Assembly (NCBI GenBank): GCA_035235625.1
Contig: CP141145.1
Coordinates: 8,122,001-8,186,000 of the forward strand
Reading direction: 5' to 3'
From: Saururus chinensis
Taxonomy: Eukaryota > Streptophyta > Magnoliopsida > Piperales > Saururaceae
Length of the DNA stretch: 64,000 nucleotides
Shown here: positions 35,181 to 45,099 of the stretch, piece by piece
Layout of the letters: every line of letters begins with the position of its first letter
Numbering within the stretch: position 1 is the first letter of the stretch
The notes under the pieces: model-generated
Databases searched by the model: none
Seen by the model: the letters and a program-made list of their open reading frames with translations, nothing else
Told to the model about the DNA's origin: nothing
Position numbers and translations under genes: made by a program

Positions 35181-38044
35181 TGGGAGGGAAAGCCAATCTG
35201 CTGCGAATTTTGGTCTCGTTGATTCCGATCCTTGCTTGTGCTGTCCACGCCACGGAGCCGGTGAGTTTTTGGCTTTCTTCATTTTAACAAAAAAATTGTT
35301 TTTTTTTCACTTTGCATTTTGTTTTATTTGAAATTTGTGATCTGGGTCTAGGTTTCCATTTTTAAATTCGCTTCTTGTGGTGATGTAGATCTTCTATGAG
35401 TCATTTGACGAGGCCTTCGATGGGCGGTGGATCGTTTCAGAGAAGGAAGACTACACAGGTATGTTGCGTGTCAATGGCGTTTTTTATGTATTCTATTTAT
35501 AATAGGATTTGAAGTTGTCTTGATTAAGATCTAATTTGGTGGGGGATTGTTCCTTTTACTTGTAAGGTTAGCTTGAATATATATGGTGCAATATGAGAAT
35601 GAAGGTGTGGATCTGGTATTTCGGATTTGATCTGGCTAATTTACTTTGTGGGTCACCTGTTTTTGTTGTGTATTCTGGATGGGATGACCGAACGATGGAT
35701 CTGAGTTTAATGGTGTAATACGGTGCCACTATATTTGATGTGTCCATTCAGCTTATTTTTTTGTCTTAAATTTTGTTACGTATACATTTCATTCTTCTAT
35801 AATTAATTGATCGAATTATGATCTTGTGTTACTTATAGCATGTCTTGGTGCTAATTCTTGGTGTTGCTGACAATTTATGCTATTATCTTGCCGTTTGTGG
35901 CTTTATTATTGGACTGTTAATTACATTTTTTTAATGGATTATGCAAGACATTACTACTTTAAATATTTCTTTTGTCCATTTTCCCCTGTTATATCCATAA
36001 TCATAATCAGGTAGCACCTTTTCCTTGCTATTTCCCCTGGTTTATTGTTGGATATAAATACTAGCAGATACAGTATCTTCCAGGGCAATTACTATTTAGA
36101 TAGAATTCTGCCATGATGCCAATTGTGGCTTGTAATATCATTTTACCTTGTGTGCTTGTTTCAGGTATCTGGAAGCACTCAAAAAGTGAAGGGCATGATG
36201 ACTATGGCCTTCTTGTGAGCGAGAAGGCAAGGAAGTATGCCATTGTGAAGGAACTTGATGAACCTGTGGTTCTCAAGGATAAGACAGTCGTTTTGCAGTT
36301 TGAAACCCGTCTCCAGAATGGGCTTGAATGTGGTGGTGCATATTTGAAATACCTTCGTCCTCAGGAAGCTGGATGGAAGTCCAAGGAATTTGATAATGAG
36401 TCTCCTTACTCCATCATGTTTGGACCTGACAAATGCGGGTCTACCAACAAGGTTCACTTCATTCTCAAACACAAGAATCCCAAAAGCGGTGAATTTGTTG
36501 AGCATCACCTCAAGTTCCCTCCCTCTGTCCCATCAGATAAGCTCACTCATGTTTATACTGCTATTTTAACACCTGACAATGAGGTGAGGATCCTCCTTGA
36601 TGGCGAGGAGAAGAAAAAGGCTAATTTACTTTCTGGTGATGATTTTGAACCTGCCCTTATCCCTTCTAAGACGATACCAGATCCAGATGATAAGAAACCT
36701 GAAGACTGGGACGAGAGGGCCAAAATTCCAGATCCTGATGCAGTGAAGCCTGATGATTGGGATGAGGATGCTCCGTTGGAAATTGAAGATGAGGAAGCTG
36801 TGAAGCCAGAGGGCTGGTTGGATGATGAACCAGAAGAGGTTGATGATCCGGAAGCCACAAAGCCAGAAGACTGGGATGATGAAGAGGATGGTGAATGGGA
36901 GGCCCCAAAGATTGATAACCCGAAGTGTGAATCTGCTCCTGGTTGTGGTGAGTGGAAGAGGCCAATGAAGAGGAACCCTGCATATAAAGGCAAATGGCAT
37001 GCCCCACTGATTGATAATCCCAACTACAAGGGCATTTGGAAGCCACAAGAGATACCAAACCCTGCATACTTTGAGCTGGACAAACCTGACTTTGAGTCCA
37101 TTGCAGCTATTGGCATTGAAATCTGGACAATGCAAGATGGCATTTTGTTCGATAATATTTTAATAGCAAGTGATGAGAAGGCTGCTGAATCGTACAGGCA
37201 AAGTGCATGGAAGCCTAAGTTTGATATCGAGAAAGAAAAGCAGAAGGAAGAGGATGACGCTGCTGCCGTTTCTGGTGGGCTTGTTGGTTTCCAGGTGATA
37301 TTCTCAAGTCATTTATAGTCATGTTGTATTTTAGGTCTAGAGATTTGCTGCTCACTTTTTTTTCCATGAATTGCAGAAGAAGGTCTTTGACCTTCTATTC
37401 AAGGTTGCAGATATTCCCTTCTTGGAAGCATACAAATTTAAGATCATTGTAAGTAAAGCTATTGTCTTCTTTTGTATTCGAATAGGATGTCCCCCCCTCT
37501 TTTAAGTTTTTATTTTTAGGTGTGCCCTTTAAGATTAGGCTGGGTAGATGTAAGTATCCTTTTTAAGTTTTTAATTTTAGGTGTGCCTTTTAAGATTAGG
37601 CTGGGTAGATGTAAGTAGATGTTCTGGAGTGCAATGGGCCCATGTTTGAATGTTAAGTATGTTCTTATGGTTTCAAACCTTTACAGGATGTGCTTGAGAT
37701 GGGACAGAAACAGCCTAATCTCACAATTGGAATATTGGTCTCAATTGTTGTCGTGCTCCTGACAATCGTATATAAGGTTCTCTTTGGTGGGAAGAAGCCA
37801 GCAGTAAGTGTTAGTATTACTTGTATTTTGCTGTTTGAAGATTTACAATGTGATGTTTTACCGTTATCTTACCATCTATCTCTTCCTTATGCAGCCTGCT
37901 CCAAAGCCAGCCCCCCAGGAGAAGGCTAGCTCTGGTGCTGCTGAAGCTGACAATCAAGGAAGCAGCAGTGGTGAGAAAGAAGAAGAGGCGGAGAAGGATG
38001 AAACTGCTGCTCCACGGCCAAGGAGATCTAGGCGTGAAACTTGA
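35180..38044 (+). CDS. CNX1: Calnexin, ER membrane lectin chaperone (6 exons, 539 aa)
   Basis: Coding exons are 35180-35260, 35389-35458, 36165-37294, 37377-37448, 37687-37803 and 37895-38044. All introns are GT-AG and the frame is open throughout. Calnexin binds monoglucosylated N-glycans on new glycoproteins in the ER lumen and retains them until folded. The protein has a signal peptide (1-24, [14 protein letters not shown]) and a lectin domain with the Cys106-Cys141 pair ([23 protein letters not shown]). The P-domain arm has four KPEDWDE-type repeats (228-288) followed by four [11 protein letters not shown]-type repeats (293-350). The lectin fold then resumes ([20 protein letters not shown]). 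A transmembrane helix at about 462-482 ([20 protein letters not shown]) is followed by an acidic, Ser-rich cytosolic tail ending RPRRSRRET. The length agrees with plant calnexins (about 530-540 aa); calreticulin would lack the membrane helix. It is the only intact host gene here. Confidence 0.97.
37499..37619. repeat. 61-bp tandem duplication in calnexin intron 4
   Basis: Two near-identical 61-bp units each hold a TTTTTAG or ATTTTAG acceptor-like end, a 30-nt open segment (37520-37549 and 37581-37610) and a GTAAGTA donor-like start. Each segment would read 10 codons in phase with the flanking exons ([10 protein letters not shown] and [10 protein letters not shown]). Confidence 0.85.
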
Positions 38045-38783
38045 TAGCCCAGATGGAAATTTTGAACTGAGGTGGTTATGTAGTCTTTGATACACTATTT
38101 TTCTCTATGAATGTTAGCTTTTGCAATGTTAGGATTTGACTGTAAATGAGGTGTTTTGGTTCTTTCTGAAACCCGACTCCGGTTACAAGTTCCAGGGAAG
38201 TGAGGAAATTGTTTGTTATGTAGTTTAATCTATGTGTTTTCCAGTATTTTTACGATGGGAGGTAACGGACTGAGATAGGCAATAGCTTTCCTTGTTTTGG
38301 ATAATCTCTAGTATTGGGGGCAGCAATTCCTCAAAAGATTATTTTTGTGTTCCTTTCGTGGTTCCAATCTACCATTAAAAGACATTAGGCACAGCTGCTC
38401 CTGCACCGGTTTTTTCAACGAAAGTCATTGCAGTTGAGTTTGCAATGGGCTGGGTTTTCTTAACTGCTGGTATTACTTGGAAGCAAGTTCATGCTGACAC
38501 ATGATTATTAGCCATGATAACAATTTGTCCACAACGTCAACCCGATTTAATATGCGGGTATTACTGTAGGTTGTGTTTTGTCCAGTGTGATTAATAACAT
38601 TGCGTTATTGTGGATGGCTGTTAACTTTTCCTGGTCTCTGGTGCTGTGGAGATGTGTTCTCTTCTCAGCTCTGTTTTTTTTTGTAAGAAATATTTGCATA
38701 AATTTATGGAAAATAATCGTATCTCATGGTTCCGTAAGTTCTGTGGCAGTGAAAGCTAAATTTTGGTTTAATTCTAGATTTTA
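38045..38783. other. Calnexin 3' UTR and downstream spacer
   Basis: The first few hundred bases are the probable 3' UTR. No perfect AATAAA is seen close to the stop. The remaining sequence shows no gene. Confidence 0.5.
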
Positions 38784-39311
38784 GGGGTGCTCACGGGAAG
38801 GAACGAATATGGGTTGGTCCTGATTCTACCCGCTGAGCTGTATACACTAAAAAACATCATTTCTTAGGATCTGGTAGTTATGTGTAGCATGTGAAGACTT
38901 CGCCTAACATGTGATCCCTTTTTTTTCTTAAACAAAGAAATCTATGTATTTTTATGACAATTTACCATTGCCCAGTAGGCTAATACATGATAATGTGTGT
39001 TTTTCTAGAGCAACTGACTAAATTAGATTCCCGATCAATGATGAATGAACTAAGTGGAGAGGGTACGATGTTTTTTCTTGTCTCACATTTTTCAGTTTAC
39101 ACATTCCTAAGTCTAGTTGGGTAAATAGTAAAAAATTGTTCACAATTTATGTATGTGACCAAACTATGAGTCAAGTTTGGTCAATTGCTCACTAGGGCGG
39201 ACATAAAAGCTTGGTCCGTATTTACCCCCCACATGAAAACATGTTTGGCCTATTTAATTATGGATGCGAACATAAACAGACAATCCGACTACAAACATAT
39301 GTGAACACCCT
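38784..39311. mobile_element. Possible small hAT-like non-autonomous element
   Basis: AGGGGTGCTCAC near 38784 and GTGAACACCCTT near 39300-39311 are imperfect inverted repeats (10 of 12) of the AGGGGTG type used by plant hAT elements. No 8-bp duplication was found and the interior is noncoding, so this is tentative. Confidence 0.3.
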
Positions 39312-39777
39312 TGTTTAATTCTTGTTCGTGGGTCACGTATGGCTTGGTTTGGTTCTCATGTTTATGGGTTTTCTTGGTTCCAGCTTATTCAGTTCACAAG
39401 ATTCTTTGCTCGGTTTTCTGTGAAGTAGCTCCAAACTTAAAGTCACCTCTTAGTAAAGAAAGTTAATATGAGCCTACATCCCTTCCTCCCCCTCTTTATC
39501 AATTCAGTTTGGGGTATATATGATGAGGGGCGAGGCAAGACCGCAAGAGTTGTGGATTTGACTGTTGGAGTGAATTCTGGAGAATTGGAGTCACCCGCCG
39601 TGATTCCTAAAGGCCGCAACTTTGAAAGTGCAAATAGAACGTGTAGCAGAGTCGAAGCCGGTAGGGAAGTAAAATTCATTGTGATGTGATTTCAGCCTTG
39701 CGTGGGATTTAAATACGTTTCCAATCTCTTATCCAAGTATAAGAAGAGGAAGACAAATCAGTTGGCAGATAGTTGTA

Positions 39778-39940
39778 GAGGCTGTTTGGCAACCCATTTG
39801 AAAATAAAAATAAGTGGCTTTCCTCTCCAATCCTCCTCATGAGGAGGGTTGGAGTAAAAGGAGAATCTACTCTATGATCTAAAGTTTTGTACTCGGGAAG
39901 GAAATTCCTTTCCTGTTCAAATGTGTTGACAAACAGCCCC
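39778..39940. mobile_element. 163-bp MITE (hAT-type TIRs)
   Basis: GAGGCTGTTTGGCAACCCAT at the left and the inverse of GGGGCTGTTTGTCAACACAT at the right form terminal inverted repeats of about 25 bp with few mismatches. GGGGCTGTTTGG-type ends are common in plant hAT MITEs. The interior includes a short CCTCCTCATGAGGAGG palindrome. No clear 8-bp duplication is visible. Confidence 0.65.
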
Positions 39941-40730
39941 ATAAGACAAAGTGCAATGCATAAAACATTGTGTGTGCTTTTAATTTATGTGCATGCAAAA
40001 TTAATTTCCTAGTTATTTGAATAATATCAAAGTTATTCATCCCTCACATCGAAATTTCATGTGTATCCGGTCAAATACAATTTCATAGTCATAAGTTATT
40101 TGATTTAACTTTTATAACAGCACACACAGGAGCTTGAAATTGTGTCAGTATTTTATATATCTATAAGCATTCATTATCCTTTCAGTATTTCCTTCACAAT
40201 TGTTAATTATGCATAGTCAGTCATACTCTCCATGTTTTACTTTCTTTCACATACTCAAAGCACTTGCGTTGAAGTTTGAAAGAAGCGTTCACGCTTCTAG
40301 ACGAACCAGATTCATCATGTTGATCTTAACTAAATATTTTATCTATTAAAATAGAGTTTTCGAATGCATTATCAACCTTTTGGTAGTCAAACAAGGAAAT
40401 CTACTGGCTTTATAGCCTGCAAAATATAGGATACAATTATTTAATTCATGCCCAAATCAAACATAGAATGCTTTATAATTTAGTTTTGAAAAAAATATGT
40501 AAAGATAACTCAATACTAATCCCTTCACGTAGAATGCTATCTTGTTTATTTCATTATATATTTCTTATTTATTTGTCATAACTACTGAACTTCTTGCACA
40601 AATTCACGCACAAAATATTTCTACTAGGACCACATAGAAAGAGCTGAAGCTTCTTTTCAGCTTACATCTTAATGCCCTTTATGTGTGCTTTGTTCTTTAA
40701 GCTGAATTTTTTTTCTTACAATTCTCATCA
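39941..40730. other. No gene recognised; may include the tail of the LRR relic
   Basis: AT-rich noncoding sequence. The last 100-150 bases before MULE-1 may be the continuation of the LRR receptor relic found on the other side of the element, but I could not confirm a protein match. Confidence 0.35.
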
Positions 40731-40739
40731 TTTTCAGAA

Positions 40740-40992
40740 GGGAAAATTATATAAATAATATTAAAAAAAATATTTACCATTTTAAATCACTTTGGAAAAT
40801 AATTAGCTGGCGCCTGCATGACTTTTTTTTTAATTTCTTTTAGCGATTTCGTCCTTTAGAAGGACAAAATCAGGTTTAAGCTGATTTCGTCCTTCTAAAG
40901 GAGGAAACCGGGTCAAATTTTAAAACACTTGACCCGATTTCGTCCTTTAGAAGGATGAAATCACCACACTTAGCCGATTTCGTGCTTTTGGC
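40740..40992 (+). repeat. MULE-1 left terminal inverted repeat
   Basis: AT-rich end, part of the GCGCC hairpin, then alternating GATTTCGTCCTT and AAGGACGAAATC arms. Two further hairpins of the same type (to about 41063) follow on this side only. Confidence 0.88.
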
Positions 40993-41257
40993 CGGGTGAA
41001 CAACACTAATTTCGTCCGTTTAAAGGACGAAATCAGTTTTACACTGATTTCGTCCTTTAATCAAGTTAATTTTTTTTAAATAACTATTTTAATCTAAATT
41101 TAATCCCTGTCCCTGTTCATTCCACACATTCCATTCTAAGTTCCATTTCATTTCACACATTCAATGCATATTAACATCATTAAATAAAGACAAACATCAT
41201 TATAAATATTTATCAAATATATTACACACAAGGGGAGAACATAAAACAACGCAAATA

Positions 41258-43536
41258 TCACAATCTCTTACGTCCTCGACCTCGGCCTTGACGATGCTGC
41301 ACGATCTCCTCCTCATGATCTGTCAATTCCGGCTTTGGCTGTGGCTCCAGCTCGGGATGTGGCTCTACCTCTGGCTCTGGCTTGGGATGTGGCTCTAGCT
41401 CTAGCTCTGGCTTCGGCTCCGCATAAGTAATAGATGGTTCAACACGAGCTGGCTGATGTCATCTATAATATAAAATCGGCTCTGCCTGAGCTATATGTGC
41501 AGTGACTCCAAATGATGAATAAGGAGGAGAGCTATGCACTGTTGAAGATGATGGAATATCATGGAATGAAGAGTGCATCGGCGGTGTCTAAGTGGCCTCG
41601 TGGACAGGATAATCTCTAGAGACATCCGTAATCACAAGCAGTGACAAGCTACGAATGACATCATTATGCTCCCTAATCACCGACTGACATGCTACTAATA
41701 AGTCCTCGCTCGAAGTGTAGGTGTTAATTGCGTCAGTCAAATGCGTATGAGTATGTCGAGCTAGACGAAGCTATAAAAAAAAATTTTAAAGTTAGATAAA
41801 TAATTAATAAGAAATAAAAAAATAATATGTGCCTTAATTAACAAAGTTCTACTTACCAAAGTTGCCTCAGACACTCCCCTAGGCTGATATGTCATCTCCT
41901 CTATATCGTCGCAGGGCAAAATATATCGTCGTATAATCGGCAAATACCACTGTATATATGCGCTATGAACATCTCGCGATGTCGTAGCCATCTCCCCTCC
42001 TATAATAGTGGCTCTCCTATCCTCCCATTGAGCGATATATGATGCATGATGTAATGTCCAGTCGGTAATATGGCGGCCCTGTCGAGTGATGCGGTGGATA
42101 TACTCAACAGGAGACGGTGGGACCCCTGCTCTAGGTTAAACTTGAGCATTACCCGATCTGGCACATACATCTCTACTATCTCGTAACATATTAATGGAGT
42201 TCGAGATAGCCACACATCTCGACCATCAGTACATAGAGGAGGTAAGGCAGCCAATACTTCAAGTGAGTACGGCTGCCAAATAACCTATACAATATATAAA
42301 GATAATTTAACTTAAAGAACAACAATATGTTTTATAAACACTACAAAAATAGTTCACCACATAACTAAAATTACCTGATATAGCCGCTGGTGGTCTAACT
42401 CCCCTCTGTACAATCGAAGGACTCCTTGTGGATTTTCTGTTCTCTTTCTCCGAACATTCCACCTTAAGGAGTTATATTTAAAAAATGAGTTCAACAAATA
42501 TATATAAAACGATGCTAAAAATTTCAAGTTTTAAACAAAAATAAAGGCTACCTCGCGCCTAATGGAGCACCCTTGGCTAAGCGACCCATCTCAACACTTG
42601 GTCGTCCGACGTGTAAATGCTCCCATGACCATAGCTATGTTATAAAATATGAACATATTAAATAAAATTAAATAATTATACATAAATAAAAATATTTACA
42701 GTTATAAATTCATTTACCTGAAGAAGGGTCAGACAGCCTGCAATCCTCGAAGTCATGGCCTGACATGCTTTCCCTAACTCTCGGTGTAAAAACGCAAGAG
42801 TGGCACTGCCCCATGAATACTCACCCGCCTTGTCGAAATCCTCAAGGAGGGAGAGATAGGCCACATGTACATGGCTACTCGTCATATCAGCAAATATCGT
42901 CGCTCCAAGTAGATGTAAAAGATAGGCTCGTGCATGCTGCTCGATAACTATATCCGTAGCATCAGCTGGGAGCTCTCGAAACTCCTGTTAGAGTCATCGA
43001 AGGCTCACTTGACTACCACGCATAAATGTAGTAGGAGGAGCTCTACCAAGGAGTCTAACTAAAATATCACCATGAGCTCCTCCTGTCGTGCCCGTTACCG
43101 CATGACCATCGATGCGAAGTCCTAATAGAACTGCCACATCCATGAGAGTGATGGACATCTCTCCATAGGGCAAATAAAACATTTGTGTCTCCCTCCTCCA
43201 TCTCTCAACAAGAGCCGTCAATAAAGGCCGATCGAGACGGATGTATCTAAGATGAATAAAATGCCCAAATCCCGCTCGCTCAATATAGGGCAGCACACAA
43301 TCATCCACTGGCCAATGACGGAGATATATAAAGTGTTCGGTGCACTCAAGGCACCCAGGGTCCTATAATAAATTTATAATTTATAACCCATCATACTATA
43401 TCGGCTAAAAAAATAATTTTTTTTTAAAAAATAGTTATCATACCTCTCCTCTCCAAATAGCTGCCGACCTATGTGTCTCATGCTGTGAAAGTATAGAATC
43501 ATCAATAGGGCTTGGCCCGTAAGATCGGCTTTGGTG
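41258..43536 (-). pseudogene. Plant mobile domain (PMD / MAIN-like) gene, disabled, 6 exons
   Basis: The minus-strand exons I infer are about 43536-43444, 43362-42718, 42634-42552, 42462-42375, 42284-41857 and 41770-41258, all with GT-AG introns and matching phases, for a product near 616 aa. Typical PMD phrases appear in order: GPSPIDDSILSQHETHRSA, GFGHFIHLRYIRLDRPLLTA, GEMSITLMDVAVLLGLRIDG, YSWGSATLAFLHRELGKA, VIWQPYSLEVLAALPPL and DVWLSRTPLICYEIVEMYVP. The last exon adds a Glu-Pro repeat (ELELEPHPKPEPEVEPHPEL) and a basic GRGRGRKRL end. Exon 2 has two in-frame stops (TGA and TAA between SQVSLR and QEFRELP). Exon 5 is one base short (after FNLEQG). The last exon has two stops (after VHEAT and after ILYYR). 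No initiator Met is evident before exon 1, whose frame runs back toward the TIR. PMD proteins such as MAIN and MAIL1 act in silencing and meristem upkeep; the role of TE-borne copies is unknown. Confidence 0.88.
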
Positions 43537-43550
43537 CGTGGAGCGAAGGA

Positions 43551-43862
43551 GCGCGAAATCGGCTAAGTGTGGTGATTTCGTCCTTTAGAAGGACGAAATC
43601 AACTTAAAGCTAAAGGACAAAATCGGGTCAAGTGTTTTAAAACTTGACCCGGTTTTGTCCTTTAGAAGGACGAAATCAGCTTAAACCTGATTTCGTCCTT
43701 CTAAAGGATGAAATCACTAAAAAAAATTAAAAAAAAGCCACGCAGGCGCCAACCGCTTAGCTGGCGCATGCGTGGCAAAAACGAATACCACTTTGGGAAT
43801 TATTTCCCAAAGTGGTTTAAAATGGTAAATATTTTTTTTAATATTATTTATATAATTTTCCC
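43551..43862 (-). repeat. MULE-1 right terminal inverted repeat
   Basis: The fuller copy: GATTTCGTCCTT hairpins (43568-43726), a GCAGGCGCCA...TGGCGC-TGCG hairpin (43738-43776), a CACTTTGGGAA palindrome (43788-43817) and the AT-rich terminus. Confidence 0.9.
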
Positions 43863-44250
43863 TTTTCAGAATCTGCAAGATCATTCGATGCTATTTCTCT
43901 TCTCACGTCCAAAAACACATCCCTTGGCTCTTTTTCCTGCCATTAAAAGATCAGAAGGGACTCTTCCTGATAGTTGTTTGCTAGAGAAGTCAAGAAAGAT
44001 TAGCTTAAGCTATCATAGTTTTTCTGGAATTAAGCCTGAGAGCTTGTTCTGTGATAGATTTAGAGAGTCCAAAGAGCTTAACGGGGAGATCTCTTCAAGC
44101 ATGTTGCCACTACGAAAATTCTCTTCTAGATTCAGTTCCACCAGTTTAGAATAGTTACTGAGCCATACCTGCATTGTTCCACGTAGTAAATTTCTTTCCA
44201 AATGCAAAGACGACAAGAAGTTCAAATTACCCAATTCAGAAGGCATTGTG
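43863..44250 (-). pseudogene. LRR receptor-like kinase relic (subfamily XI, CEPR-like)
   Basis: The minus strand encodes three to four leucine-rich repeats: MPSELGNLNFLSSLHLERNL, LSNYSKLVELNLEENFRSGN, ISPLSSLDSLNLSQNKLSGL with IPEKL, and after two stops (near 44013) FSSKQLSGRVPSDLL. The order and wording match the last LRRs before the membrane helix of subgroup-XI receptor kinases, such as the CEP peptide receptors (KLSSIDLSENQLSGRVPS type). No kinase domain, upstream LRRs or intact frame are present in the window. MULE-1 inserted directly at its downstream edge. This is a host-gene fragment. Confidence 0.75.
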
Positions 44251-45099
44251 CTGGAAAATTGATTGTTGCATTGGGAAAATCACACTATTTTATCTTGTGT
44301 TAGACAAGAAAAACAATAAATTGTACACTTATACTAATACAAAGTAATATAAGTATGCCATATGCATTTTTCGAGAGTGTAGGATATACAAATTAACACA
44401 CTCATAAAAAAATATCACCAATAAGACAATTCAACGAATACATAGAAGACACAAGATTTACGTGGTTTACCGCCAAAGCAACAAGTACATCCACAGGGTC
44501 TATGTGGACCATTTTCACTATCAATAAGGTCTCCCTCTACCTTATAGAGATTACATAATTAAAAGTGTCAATACCTTCTATACATACAATGGAAATATCT
44601 CATTAAAAGGTAGAAAAAAAAAAAAAGAAGAGATGAGGAAAGAACTATCAACACAAACCACATTGATTTGTCTTCTCTTTGCGAAGAAACAACTTGAGCT
44701 AGAAAATCTTCTTTCTTTCATTCTTTTTCTTGCTCTTGAAGTCTCTCCTAAAATCTTTGGCTCTACTATTCCTGTCCAAAAAAAACTTCTCTTTTAAGAA
44801 GAACCCAAAATGAGAAGGAAAGCTCAACAATGAGCCCCACATGAGGAGGGAAGCTGACATGTACGTTGTAGGAAGACAATTTCTCTATTCGAGTACATAA
44901 TGGCTCGGATCATGAGGCATCTTGAATGTGAGGGAATAATCCAACTCAGGAGCTAAAAATATAGGGATAAAATTTTTCTCAAACAATTAATCGTTAGCAA
45001 TATGCTTATTTATGTATAAGAGTTGTAACGATCATCTAACATTGTAATGATTCTACTGTACACTGCCTTCTCACAAAATCTAGGAGAAGACCAAACAAT
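44251..45099. other. No gene recognised; possible copia leader and family-B debris
   Basis: A CAAGATTTACGTGGTTTACC phrase near 44453 followed by ACATCCACAGGGTC resembles leader or LTR sequence of plant Ty1/copia elements. The last 100 bases may belong to a minus-strand family-B LTR whose clearer part lies beyond A5. Nothing codes. Confidence 0.3.

Larger units (their letters stand above)
40740..43862 (-). mobile_element. MULE-1: Mutator-like element carrying a plant mobile domain gene
   Basis: The termini GGGAAAATTATATAAATAAT and its exact inverse are flanked by a perfect 9-bp duplication TTTTCAGAA (40731-40739 and 43863-43871), the Mutator hallmark. The TIRs (about 40740-40992 and 43551-43862) are nearly identical over the first 45 bases. 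The left copy lacks a stretch of roughly 55 bp that in the right copy holds the CACTTTGGGAAAT palindrome and one arm of the GCAGGCGCCAGC hairpin. Between them lies one spliced gene on the minus strand, a plant mobile domain protein. No MURA-like transposase is seen. Exact duplication and near-identical ends suggest a fairly young insertion, yet the cargo gene is already disabled. PMD genes are known passengers of Mutator and gypsy elements in plants. Confidence 0.92.

Noticed and set aside
36179-37135. Long minus-strand reading frames opposite calnexin exon 3
   Set aside because: They mirror the Glu/Asp/Pro-rich P-domain codons. They have no start context, no domain and no splice logic, and the sense strand is clearly calnexin.
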